From Plutella xylostella (taxonomy: Eukaryota; Arthropoda; Insecta; Lepidoptera; Plutellidae): DNA of 64,000 bases. Location of the stretch: positions 9,434,001 through 9,498,000 of the forward strand of contig NC_063997.1 in assembly GCF_932276165.1 (NCBI RefSeq), given 5' to 3'. This document shows, piece by piece, positions 37,132-48,892 of this stretch. A program made the translations under genes and the position numbers. The notes under the pieces were generated by a model. The model did no database searches. It saw nothing but the letters and a program-made list of their open reading frames with translations, and had not been told where the DNA came from. Within the stretch, counting starts at the first letter, position 1. Each line of letters begins with the position of its first letter.

Positions 37132-37985
37132 CGTCTAGCTGGCTGCGAGCACGACTTATAAAGTAGGTACTTATTCATTAATATTACACAGCCATAGATA
37201 AAAATATATATATATCCATACAATTTTGAGACTCTTCTCCTTGAATATTTTATTCAAAAGTCAGGCTGAGCCTAAATTATTATAATAAACTTTGTAAATT
37301 TTGCAATACCTCTTTATCACTGTCCGATATTTACCAACGCAATTTAAAAAATAATGTAAAAATAAGATAACTATTGATACCTAATCTAACTTTAATAGAT
37401 TTGTAATGAAATAAAGGTCAATTAGACACTACCACAAAATAATTATTGAGTATCTATTTCCGTTTTCTACTCTTATTTCCCAAGCTGTAAATTACATTCG
37501 TGTTTTCACGCGGAAAAGTCTCCTGGCCCCTTTCATTTTCCCGAACAGCCTGTAGTTTCAGGACATTTGAAATGCAAATGTTTCAGTTCCGATTGGGATC
37601 GAAATTATACGTTGTCACACCCGGCGCAATTACAGTGACTGTCCCGCCATGCCGGCGTTGCTTATTAATCGACCATCTGAATAAGAAACATGACTAACTG
37701 CGCCTACCTAGTGACCTAGATGTTACAAAGACGTTTTAAAAGAAGCGCCAAATATTACTCAGAAATAATATATGTATGATCAAACCTTGGAGACAAACTG
37801 AAGGGCTAGCACGGTGCGCAATTAAGGCGAGACAAAGTTCTCCATCCGCTCGCCCTTGAGACTGTGCGATGTGAGTGAGTGCGATGCAAAACTTTTGTCA
37901 CGTCTTCATTGCGCCCCGTGCTACTGGCCGAGGCTTTCATACTGTCACACATATAAAAAGTCATATCAATAAACGCCCTCTTTTT
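37132..37985. other. No gene seen
   Basis: Non-coding sequence to the right of the LTR element. It includes an (AT)n stretch near 37205 and a slightly GC-richer part at about 37500-37680 without coding signals. Confidence 0.45.
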
Positions 37986-38290
37986 AACCGACTTCAAAAA
38001 AAGGAGGAGGTTCTCAATTCGTCGGGATCTTTTTTTTTTTTTTTATGTATGTTCACCGATTACTCCGCCGTTTATGGACCGATTTTGAAAATTCTTTTTT
38101 TTATGCTTTGGGTTGAGCTCCCAGGTGGTCCCTTTTTTTTCAGAATTTTGTTTCTCCCCTAAGTCTGGGTAAAAGGGGCAAAAACAGGGTATGAATTTCC
38201 ATTTTGGGAACCTATAAACCGATTCTAATGAAATTTAGAACGTAAATATAGTTCTTATAATTAAAAAAATATGATGGTGACCTTGACCTG
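37986..38290 (+). repeat. CCGACTTCAAAAAAAGG-type lepidopteran repeat, longer copy
   Basis: Begins AACCGACTTCAAAAAAAGGA, continues through GTCGGGATC, a long T run and ATGTATGTTCACCGATTACT, and fades near 38290. It matches the known order of this abundant family. The 95-codon frame crossing it has no significance. Confidence 0.65.
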
Positions 38291-38447
38291 ATCTGATGAT
38301 GGAAACGGAAGACAGTCAAGGGAACTCCTCAACGGTATATAGCAACTACCTCGTGCTTAGGCTTGAATGATTTGAATTGAATAGTAGGACGTAATGGTAT
38401 CATTTGCATTTTACTTTTGAGTGACAATTTATAATTGCAAATAAACT

Positions 38448-38640
38448 AGACATAGACATAGACACATCGTTTATTTACTAAAAGAATACACATCACAAAT
38501 ACAACACAACATCAAAAGGAACCAGTGACATGAAGAAGAGTCACAATAATTGTGGTGTGTATTATGTCAGTAAAATGGCTCTGACTCAGCATGTGCTGTA
38601 CACAAAAAATATACAGCTAATTATAACTAAAAACAATAAA
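38448..38640 (-). repeat. Retroposon 3' end with (TGTCTA)n tail
   Basis: On the minus strand the block runs to AAATAAACGATGTG and then repeated TGTCTA units, the form of a truncated retroposon 3' terminus. No coding remnant is visible. Confidence 0.5.
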
Positions 38641-38856
38641 ATAAAATAATAATTTAAAAAAATAAAAAACCGACTTCAAATATTACTAAAAAGTAAGAAA
38701 TAATTAATAATAGCAGGAACTATTCTTTTTTGAAGTTGGTGCCATATTTCTTCAGATTCCTTTGTCGAAAAAGAATAGTTCCTGCTATTATTAATTATTT
38801 CTTACTTTTCAGTAATATGTGAAGTCGGTTTTTTATTTTTTTAATTATTATTTTAT
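38641..38856. mobile_element. Long near-perfect hairpin element
   Basis: Arms of about 90 bases (38641-38731 and 38768-38856) pair almost perfectly, with only a few mismatches and one single-base gap, around a loop of about 36 bases. Each arm contains AAAAAACCGACTTCA and AGCAGGAACTATTC. It looks like a fold-back MITE related by its CCGACTTCA motif to the neighbouring repeat. The target duplication is obscured by A/T-rich flanks. A transcript would be long double-stranded RNA. Confidence 0.7.
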
Positions 38857-40770
38857 GTGGTCAACAAAACACAACCGAGTCTGTCCTTCAGTTTCAGAAC
38901 TAAGGTTACACTTGGTTAAGGACTACACGTACATCGTAGAACCACCCCTTTTTTATCGGTGGTGAAACATAACAACATTACGGCGGTTTCACTAAGCGGT
39001 TGTACGTACACCGTACAGTTAACCCCGCCCCGGCCGTTCATGTGAACATAATATGACGAGCGAATGTATAATTTCCGTCAATATCGGGTGTCAGTCTTGT
39101 ATAGAATAGGGAGAGGTCTTGTCTCGCGGCTCACGGGTTTCCTGTTCAATTAACAAGTTAATTAACTTAGTACACGGGTTCACTGCAAACTCGATACCTA
39201 TGATGATACACATCTATGTTGAGATTATTTACATACATATGTACCATACTATAATAGCTGACATTCTAAAACATACAATACACACGCATTAAGAACCTCA
39301 AGCTTTTTTCGCAGTCGATTAAAACTAACTATATTGTACAATAGCCGACCTATGAAATGCACTTAATCTAAGAGAAAGTTAGGCCAAGTTTTCCTGAACG
39401 CTAACCTTTTTACACAAAAGAACAATCTTACACAGGACTTCCATTAGCCGACGTGGGGATGCAAGGGGTAATGCTGACTGACGGCCCGCACTGCTCCAGT
39501 CTATTTCTGTGAGAGCAAGGAGGTTGAGCATTATTGGAAAAATAGTTTACCTACTTGGTTAGCGTTGCTGGCTGGATTGAACGCAATGGTAGAGGAAAAA
39601 GTGTTTAACGATCGATGCTTGAATAGAAAAAGGGGTGATGTTTTCTTTTTTATCTAAGTAGGTACAAATAAAATAAAAAAAACTTATCATTTTTGTTATT
39701 TAGTTTCACATATAGGTAACTTATTCATTTACTGGTGGTATAATCCGACATTATCCGAGAATAACAGATATAATCCGAGGGCATTAAAGAAACATTTACA
39801 CATTTTTGCCATAAGCATTTACTCAAGAATCGGGATGAGAGCAGACAAATTATTTCCGATTTCCTATCCACCGCCACCACCATGGCTGCATGACAAAGCT
39901 CTATTTGTGCTCATTCTCTGCTTAATGGAATTAGTAGCGAAGACAAAACTTCGTTACCCATTTGCGGCACAAGATACAAGTTTATTATTAAAGATGCTAC
40001 GTGGGTGCTGTTTCATACCTATTGGATATACTTACATAAAATAAAATATAGTTAACATAGTACATTTTTGTGTACGAGATGAAATAGTTTTGTCGCTCAT
40101 CACAGTCAGTAGTCATAGATCAGTCCCCGTTTCACGGATCCATTATCGACTTAGATAAAACATCAAATATAACACGATTCGGGAAAAATATGGCACAGGG
40201 ATTGATGGGACGAGCATTAAACTAGTTTATCGACGTAGATAACGGACCTGTGCCGCAGGGTACTAGTAGTTAGAAGGGACCGCCTCTCACTGGAAACTAC
40301 TATCCCAACATCCCCCGTGAAATAACCGTAATCCTATCAGCCTTTTTGAAACATAAAAAAAATTCAAATGAATATTTTTCAGTCATATTCCCACTAATAA
40401 GCAATCCAAAACAGGGGTGTATGTTGTGAAAAACATCCGGCCCATTAGTTCCCGTCTAGCCAATTTGTAAGCTTTTAGTGGCAGACTGCGCTTTTGCTAT
40501 AGCTGTGTATTGTACAGAAGACGACACCATAAAAGCAAAATGCTCCGTTCAAATTTAACTCTTACGAGGTACGGAACAAGCATGGTAGTGATTTCAAAAT
40601 TTACGCTTAGCAATGCCACTTGCCTAGTGTATATAAATTGCCAAGTTGCTCGCTGTAATTCGGGTAGTGGTTGCTTTGTTTCATGATCGCCTGGTAGACA
40701 CATCGGTTTAAAGCTACAAAATGTATTTTTTTTAAATGTAAGTCTTTGTTGAATTACAAAATATTGAAAC
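38857..40770. other. No gene seen
   Basis: Unremarkable sequence with several short unrecognised frames. No repeat that I can classify. Confidence 0.45.
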
Positions 40771-40771
40771 A

Positions 40772-40922
40772 CTAGCTGCTCCCGCGCGCTTCGCTTCGCC
40801 TTAAAAAGATTTCCCGTGGGAATTCCGGGATAAAAAGTAGCCTATGTTCTTTCCCAGGGTCTAGACCGTATGTATACCAAATTTCATTCAAATCCGTTCA
40901 GTAGTTTTGGCGTGAAAGAGTA

Positions 40923-40957
<35 letters not shown>

Positions 40958-40990
40958 CAGTTACTTTCGCATTTATAATATTAGTTAGGA
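40772..40990 (-). mobile_element. Short non-autonomous Helitron-like element, copy 2
   Basis: On the minus strand it begins TCCTAACTAATATTATAAA and ends AGCAGCTAG, lying between A and T. It matches the 199-bp copy at 10352 closely; its greater length (219 bp) comes mainly from a longer (CTGT)n array (about 40924-40960). Confidence 0.8.
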
Positions 40991-42279
40991 TTACCTTCGC
41001 TCCGTCATAAACAATAAAGTAACAGTTAAAGTTAAATGGTGCAACCCACCCTAACAGAAAAAAATATACTCATCTCGTTATTCTTGTCAATTTTAAATTT
41101 CCGTCACATACAATACTTATGTACTACCTACTTTGATATATGCTGAAACTTTCTACAAAGGAGCCTCAAATCCACTACTTATGTGTTTCGTATTTTATTC
41201 CAAAATACTCCAATACAATACATCAATAGAATACTTAAGGAATAGTTCCAATAGGAGTTTCTTATTCGAGTGAGTTCTTTCAGAAAATACTCTTTGTAAG
41301 AGCACAATGGACAGTGAAAGTTTCACTCAATTAGGAACTAAGTTTTTAGGGTTCCCCACTAAGAGGATTTCAGCAAGCAATCACTATTGCTCGCACTTTG
41401 TTCGTGGGCCTAAATGCGAGCTCATTTTGACTACCGTAATCGGATTCGAATTCCAAGTGAAAATTTTGAACCAGGAATGACTTGCTAATTATTTTCCAAA
41501 TGTTCATCGTTTTGAGTTGTTGATAGCCCCCTGGCATCAACAGGCACTTTCTCATTAACCGTACCTATGGATAAGTATAATTTAATTTTTCACACAGTGT
41601 GTATTTCCATTGGCGCATTAGTTAGAGTAGATTATTATTGAAATAGTTTAAGTATACGGAATCCTTCTTAGTATCCATCCATAATCTAGCTGTTTTAGGA
41701 TCAGACAATATGTTCATTATTATCGCACATTTACTCAGCACATTTTTGGTTATTATGTACAATACAATTAGATGAATTTGTGATTTGTGTGATAGTAATA
41801 AATGATGAATTTGATGATAGACCGCAATGAAACCGGGTTTGTTGCGAAAACCACAAATAACGGTTAGTGATTACTCTGTACACATGGACATAGGTATACG
41901 GGGTACCTATGTAATATTGATTTGATTACATACAAAGTACACGAAATAAAAGTGACTGAAGGACTTTTAAAATACATAATATACATATAGAGCTTAATGC
42001 ATAAGTAGTTTAGACGAACCTTTTGATTGCTAAAAGTAGGATACCTAGTCTGAAAAATATGTTTGTCTGTATCATGTACATGTACAATCAATACATACAT
42101 ATACCACACGTTCGTTTGATGAAACGTGAATATTTAGTCGAGTTCCATGAATCGACACGACGCTCCAGATTGGTGCTGTATATTTATTCCCTTTGACCGG
42201 GCGCCTGAATCCGAGCTGGAGGGAATGAGAAACTTCGAATGTGTGAGCTCGGGGCCTGCAATATTTACTCAATATCTAG
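40991..42279. other. No gene seen
   Basis: AT-rich sequence without recognisable genes or repeats. Confidence 0.45.
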
Positions 42280-42283
42280 TTAG

Positions 42284-42600
42284 AACCCCGACGTAAAAGA
42301 TGGGTGTTAAGTTTAACGTCTCTGTGTATCTGAGCCGCGAGCACAGATTTCGAAACCTCCGTTTACGTTGCGTATCGTCAAATGTCACTGTCAAAATGTA
42401 AGGTAAATTTGTTAGTTCCAAAGGTGGCATTTGTTTTTTCCATATGTTTGGGTAGATTCGAAAAAAGAATCGAATCCTGTGCTCGCGGCTCTGTTTGTGG
42501 TAGCGTAGCTTTCAAACTGCGGAACCGATTTTCGATTTGTTTTTTTTTTTGGATCATTGGTAATGACCCCGAGTGTTGTTAGCCATATTTTGTGAAAATA
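42284..42600 (+). repeat. CCCCGACGTAAAAGATGGGTG repeat, interrupted by a MITE
   Basis: ACCCCGACGTAAAAGATGGG, GTTTAACGTCTCTGTGTATC and, beyond the insertion, TTTGTGGTAGCGTAGC and GAACCGATTTTCGATTTG follow the order of a common lepidopteran repeat. The MITE at 42333-42490 splits it. Confidence 0.6.
42333..42490. mobile_element. 158-bp MITE nested in an older repeat
   Basis: Ends AGCCGCGAGCACAG and, inverted, the same 14 bases, with weaker pairing beyond. CTG occurs on both sides (42330-42332 and 42491-42493), consistent with a 3-bp target duplication. Removing it rejoins the surrounding repeat. A degraded reverse-oriented copy lies at 12888-13006. Confidence 0.7.
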
Positions 42601-44990
42601 TATGGCTTAGCTTTCCAAAAGTTATGCAACTTTTAGTGTTGAATATCGGGGGTTTCTAACGTTGGTTAGGTCAGGTTTTCTGTAGCAGTCTTTAATTAAG
42701 TAGACATTATAATCATATTATAACTGTGGAGGTAATCTACTGGAAAACATTCAGCCGTAAAGAAATCGCATATAATCAAATATCCAATTCCAGTGTAGGT
42801 ATGATCGAACCTTCATAAATAAAAGTCGTGAAAAAATATTCGCTCCCACAAAATTACTCTGGAACCGAAACGCCGAAAGAAAATAGTCTATTAAAGGGAG
42901 CAGCGAGACTCATAACCCAATTAAGACCAGCGGAGCGATGGTAACAACTGTGTTTCTCCACTCAGTTGTCCCCTGAATTATCTGAATTTCAAGCAAAAAT
43001 GATCCTAAAAGTGATTGGATAAAAACCACGTTTGAATTAGCTTCGTTAATCAAAGGGTCCCCCCAAAATGGATGCAAGTAAGTATCCAAATGTGCCAAAT
43101 GAGAAGGTTTGCGGGTAACTGGAAACCGTATAGTTGTGCGCTGAAATTAATGGTCGTTTGTAGATGGCGGCACTGTCTGTGCGTCCGGTTTGTATGTAGT
43201 TTGTACAAATGACATGGGAATAGCCGTTTTCGGCGTAAAAGAGAGTAAGTTAAAGGAAATTGGGGCATTTTGTTTGCAAACCTCGTACAGTTAGGACATA
43301 ATATTATGTTATTTAATATATTATTGTTTATAATAATATTTATATAATATTAATGATTTATTTAATTCTTATTTACTTTTTATGGATATTAGGTGAAAAC
43401 GCCAGTCTTTCATAAATCTCCACGATCAGTTAATACTTTAGTACTTAAGTAATTACTTATTCAATTAAAATATTTATATTTTTTTGCCATATCGGTTAAA
43501 TAATAAATAAATAAAAATAAAAATCTGTTAAACAATTATCACTCACATTTTATTACACCATTTCGTCGGCGCCGACCGTCAATTTATTTCATAATAAATG
43601 TGCAAGCCACACCCGAATAAATGAATTTATCATTTAGCTGAACCCATTACCTTGCGATGGGATTGTGTATGTAGGACGCGGGTTTGTCGCAGGGACCGCA
43701 AAAATGAGCACATTATAAACAGTTAGGAGGGAAGAGGGAGCATTAATGTAAAAGGAAAATGGAATGCTTTTAAAACTGAAAACAGTTGCGTGAAAACTTT
43801 TGGTGAAAATGCGGTTTTGCTTTGTTTTGGTAAAGAAGGCCACATGGCAGGATTAAAATATAAGGAAGAAATTGTTAGTTGCAGTTTCTAGTTCAAAAAT
43901 GAAATGGTATATTCAATGGTGTATATCTGGGTCGTCGCTAACTATTTATTTCCAATTTACAGCGCTGCCTAGCATGAGTTTGTTAGACTCAAATATTGTA
44001 ACCAACAGAAACCAGTTACAAAGTAGACCCGTTTTTGTGCCACACTTATCTCCCGGCGTTCCACAAAGGTGCGTCAAAGTCGCGCCAAGTTTCAATTAAA
44101 ATCTTTCCCGTTCGCTCTTGACACTAGAGCCCTCACGGCGTCCTACATTCTTAATTTGGCTGTAAACTCAATAGCCGCCGCCTGAGGGCCGGGGCAGAGC
44201 GAACGACAGTTGTAGTGGAGGCGCAGTGGCTGGTGACAATCCGGTTACCGGTCGCCCGGACCCGGTTGCCGCCCGGTCGCCCGGTGGAGTGGCACGTGCG
44301 TCATGAAACGTGGCTGGAATTGGCATGGATTTCACAGTGTGGTACAGCGGAGGTATAGTTGAGTTAATAATTCTGAGTTAACAATTAGCTTATTTTCGGT
44401 TACATTCTACACAATATTGGGAGATTAGTTATTAGGTGTATGTGGAAAATATATAATTTTGAGCTTGCGTTGCGTTGTTGTGTATCCGTTTCATAGGCTT
44501 CATTTTCATTTCTGCTTCCATGACGTCTAAATTATTAACAAATTTAGATTTCGAACTGTCATCTCTCTTAAATATATTATTCTCTAGTACTTTTTTTGAC
44601 CCTCCATGAAGGCTGCTAAACTGCACCACCGCTATAGCAGTCTCTCCATACGAGGGTGCTCGCGTGAGGAGCGCCGCCATTTCTGATGCACTCTTCTGTC
44701 AATTCGGAACTGACATCCTCTGTGCTATGCACTCCTGGTACTGGGGGCCAATTGGCTGTATAATTTTTTAAACTACTATGCTATCGGATATCGTATCAGC
44801 TAAAATTTTTCTGTCACAACCACAACTAGGGCATTTATTTATATATTTACAAATTCTTTGGGTGCTTTATTGGTGGCCTTACTAATTTAAAATGGTACCT
44901 TTGTATGATTATATTGGTCTATTAAATAAAATCACAGCACATGATGTCATCTAGGGCTGAACTGAAGGAAGTCGAAAGGCAAACACAGCT
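42601..44990. other. No gene seen; GC-rich patch at 44160-44300
   Basis: AT-rich apart from 44160-44300, which iterates CCGGT/CGCCCGG motifs (for example GGTCGCCCGG twice). No open frame or splice context supports an exon. It may be a regulatory patch. Confidence 0.4.
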
Positions 44991-45165
44991 TTACAATACA
45001 ATACAAAACACTTTATTTGCACCAAGAACAAAAAAATACAAAAAAAAAACAAAACTTAAAATAAAACAGTACAAAAAGGCGGCCTTATTGCTTATAGCAA
45101 TCTCTACCAGACAACCTTTGGATGGAAGAGAGTAAGTCTATATGTGTGTGATAAGCTTTAGGTCT
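44991..45165 (-). repeat. Retroposon 3' end, minus strand
   Basis: TTACAATACAATACAAAACA followed by CTTTATTTGCACC and AAGGCGGCCTTATTGCTTAT is the reverse complement of a common lepidopteran retroposon 3' region, with AATAAAG before a TTGTA-type tail on the minus strand. The plus-strand frame crossing it is not a gene. Confidence 0.55.
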
Positions 45166-47884
45166 TTGTTACAGGAGTTAAGTATTATCTTACACATTTT
45201 GAAGAATGAATCTCTGTTCTCGAGCTTAATATAGAGACTATTTAAGTTCACCGAACTAATTTAAATAGTGTCAGGTCGGGAAAACTAATTTTACTTATCT
45301 TAATTTCACGCTGCTTGCTCGTAGTTGTTACCATAATGAAGTTTACTGAAGGAAAAACTAATTAGGTTTTAATTTTTCAAAGTAAGTTCTCAGAACTCTG
45401 TGGCATTTGCATTATACAGCTTCCGGGTAGAATGCAGATTTAAAATGGACCCAACCTACTTATGTAATTATTTTAGTTGTAATTCATGTTCACATAAATT
45501 AGGTATATTGTGTTTAATTATAGCTAAAAGCGGGTGGCTCGCTTGCAAGTCACCTGTGGCCTCGCCCTTCGCGGATTACAGTTGTGAGCATGTTATGTAC
45601 CTATGTATAAAAAGCCTATGGTGTACCTAATTTTATTGAAGCACTGACTTCACTGCACCAAACAACTTAGCCAACAAGTGACAAGCCCTCGCCGCCATGG
45701 CCACTGCAAGCTCAGTTTATTGCTTCTACAATATTCTAGAAACTTCAGCTGCGCCTCGCGTGCTCGCCGTTTAATCTATTTGACTTTCTTTGTGTTGTCT
45801 ACAAGGTGAAACATAAGAGAACCAACTTACATCTACAAGCAAGGCAAAGGAAACCAGCTCGTGTTGTAAGGGAATAAGGAAGTAGAGCAGTTTCAGGTTA
45901 AATGGATAAAGCTTGAAATACTGAAGTAATTCTTTAAAGTAATCTGTGAGTGGCCGAGGTGACCCATTTTTATAATGTGAAGACCGATTAGTTAAGACAG
46001 CCGATTACTTTACTGTATCTTTGTTCGTTAAGGTACAGGTAACTTAAAACTGAAAAAAAGACTGACATCAACTACCCCTCATCTAGATTTGACATATTCT
46101 CATTTTCATTCGGGGAAAATCACCCCTCACATTTTCGTAAACTTTTTATAATCCACCCATTCCACTTATTTTAGAAGTCTGGGTACACTGTCGGTGGCAA
46201 TTTGGGGACCTTTTTTAGGCAAGGTCGGTACAATTATTATCCGGTACATTTGGGGTCTCCGAGTGAGTAAGAATATTCAAAAATTATTAACAAAAATTAT
46301 TTTATGATAATAATATAGTTATTTCCTTCGAAATTGGCTTCCCTACGAATTGGCACAGTTCCCAACTTAAATTAAAACCTCTAAACAACTGTATTCATTC
46401 ACCTCCACCGCTTACATCCCTTTGACTGTTAGCTGAAGTAAAGTTTCAACAACAGCAGGCTCTTCACAATGGTGACTCTTATCTACCAGGAATAACGGCG
46501 AAATTCCTTTATGTCACACCGCAAAGTTTCTTATTATCTCCAGGATATCGTGATCTCGTAGCTTTTGTTAACCTGGAAATAGAGTCGAAACTCGTCTGGG
46601 TAAAGGCTGTTAATATCGGCAGGCAGGCTTTGTTTCGCCAACACATAGTTTGAGGGCCATCGAGCGTTTCCTACTTCATTATTCCGGGTCCTGAGCCACA
46701 GCGCGATCAACTCAGATGTGCCACGATGCATATAGTGAAGGTACTTAGAGGTTAAATAACGCGGAGATTAATTTTGTAATGTTAGTGGGATATCTAATCA
46801 TTACTCTGTGCCAAATTCTATCTTCTATACTCGTGTAATTCAGATCTACGAGAGCTTAGCAAATCTTGAAGACCGTATACAATTTGATTTCAACCTGGTG
46901 CTCAATTGTGTGCATCTTAATTTTATGTGTGTTTATCTAGATTCTAGACAGTCTTATTATGAACATAGCTTATGAATAGTTTGTATGTTAGTATGACTCA
47001 TACAAATCAAAACATTTACACGACTGGAAACTGAAATTTATTTTCATTAAGTACGCGCTAGCTGTTCTATGCCGTAATGCCACCAACAACAAACATTATA
47101 TTTCTCTAAAGTCATCGTAGGTAAAAGCAATTGAAACATGCTGTATACCTAGTAAGCTCCACATCTGCAGTCATAGATCCATACAACAACAACACAGCCC
47201 CTAAACTGTCCCCAGCCCGCGTCCGGTGCACGTTCCAAGTGGCAGCGAAACGCAAACACCCTCGTATATTCACTGCATTGTCCTGCGAAGTGCCAAAACG
47301 ATACACCCTGTATGTGTGTGTGTGTTTACTTTGACTATGACGGCCGGTTGTGTTTAGGCGTTGTTCCAGGCGTTTAGGTGCTGTACGCTTTTAGGATGGT
47401 AAAAAGAAGCTCGTCATTAGTTTTATTTTATAACTAATTACGTATATATTATTTGTAACTTATTTAGGGGCAAGTCGAACGAAACAGTGGAACAACAGAA
47501 CCATACTTTTCACCATTAAGTATAACAATTGTGCAATGTAATATGTACAGATATATTATTATCTGGTATTAGTAGTAACTACAGCTAACCTGTGAACACA
47601 ACAAGTATCATTGGTATTTTGTGTTTATTTTTTTAAAGTTTTATTTATATAACAATGTATTTAAGTCTTAAATAATTTTAGTTAATTCGACTTACTTTGA
47701 TAATCCATCAAACGCACCACCAAAACTCGCAAATCCGCCGCTGTGTAGGGTCACCATGTCACAAGAGAATCGCAGGCTAAGTACACTCAGCAAAAAGACA
47801 ACGTAACGTAGCACTAACAGCGCACGACCTCGCTAGCCCGGGTCATGCAAACAGGCTCGCACGGTATTGTCCTGAAAGAGCTGA
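45166..47884. other. No gene seen
   Basis: Non-coding by every sign I can read. A short (TG)n run is at about 47311-47326. Confidence 0.45.
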
Positions 47885-47929
47885 AATGTCATATTTACTT
47901 ACAGCACAACACCTTATGTACATTTTACT

Positions 47930-48208
47930 GTACATAAGCTGTACAACATCTGTCACGGTAGGTATAATTGTACTGAGCTGACTCGCCTCCTGTCATACGA
48001 AGTGCCCCGTACGGCGCAGCTGCGCGCGGTGCGCCGGCGCAGGCTGTTCGCTGCTCCCGGCAGCAACACTAACGCAGGCTTGCGCGCGCCGTTGCGCCGA
48101 ATGGTAGATGACTATAACACATTCTTCCTTGGCATTGATATATTCTCGAGCTCACATTCTAAGTACAAACAAGAGGTCTTGCGCAATCTTAACAATACTA
48201 ATGAATAA
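47930..48208 (+). pseudogene. C-terminal end of a LINE reverse transcriptase ORF2
   Basis: An open frame runs from about 47885 to a stop at 48206-48208. Its protein includes KLYNICHGRYNCTELTRLLS, then an Arg-rich RRRRLFAAPGSN segment, APLRRMVDDYNT and a final IDIFSSSHSKYKQEV. A KLY-I-HGR motif, a basic stretch, an SPL/APLRR motif and a DIF segment before a short tail are what I recognise as the order at the C-terminus of many insect LINE ORF2 proteins. The reverse transcriptase core and endonuclease are missing, so this is a dead fragment. Codons in the middle are strikingly GC-rich, unlike the flanks. Confidence 0.65.
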
Positions 48209-48600
48209 ATAAACCTACTATACATTGTAATAATATAATATACACATAAATATATATATATACATTAATAGCTATATTACTTGATAAAAATGTTGCATTC
48301 ACGGATGTTTATATATTTCAATAATACATAATATTATTAATATTAATATTATTTGGGGTAATACACAAAATACTTACTTACATTATATTTGCATACATAC
48401 TTTACTTACTACATGATTTACACACACCATCTGTTCTGACTGTTGTTTTTGTTATTTAATTAATATTTAACATAGTAATACGTGGATAACGCTGTGGGTT
48501 ATACATTCTGTCATGTAACATATTTAAGATCATATATCTAAGTTTTAATGTATAACTGTTTGTTATCCCTAACAAATAAAATAAAATAAAATAAAATACT
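47930..48600 (+). mobile_element. 5'-truncated LINE, C-terminal fragment and tail
   Basis: The copy retains the last part of a LINE ORF2, a 3' UTR and an (ATAAA)n tail at about 48575-48597. It is a different family from the neighbouring LINE at 48893-50614: the two encode dissimilar C-termini and lie on opposite strands. The left limit is approximate because truncation junctions leave no mark. Confidence 0.65.
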
Positions 48601-48892
48601 GTACACACAGTAGTTTACGTAACAGGTTGGAGTTGGAGCTATTCACGCTATGGTTATTAATTCTTCAACGAATACTGCAAACGGCTGCGAGATATTGTTT
48701 TGTAAAACTGAAAACGGCTGCGATAATTATTGCAAAATTTTAAGCTTACGATATTGTATCTTTGGGTGGCATTGGGGCCCTTTCATACTAGTATTACTAG
48801 TACTAGCATTTTGCATATCTACTTTTGCCAGAGTGTACTTACCTAGTTATGCAGATAACCATCATATGGTTAGTCGGAGCTTTCATATAAAG
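48601..48892. other. Spacer between two LINE copies
   Basis: Unrecognised. Contains a short ACTAGTATTACTAGTACTAG repeat near 48788. Confidence 0.45.
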
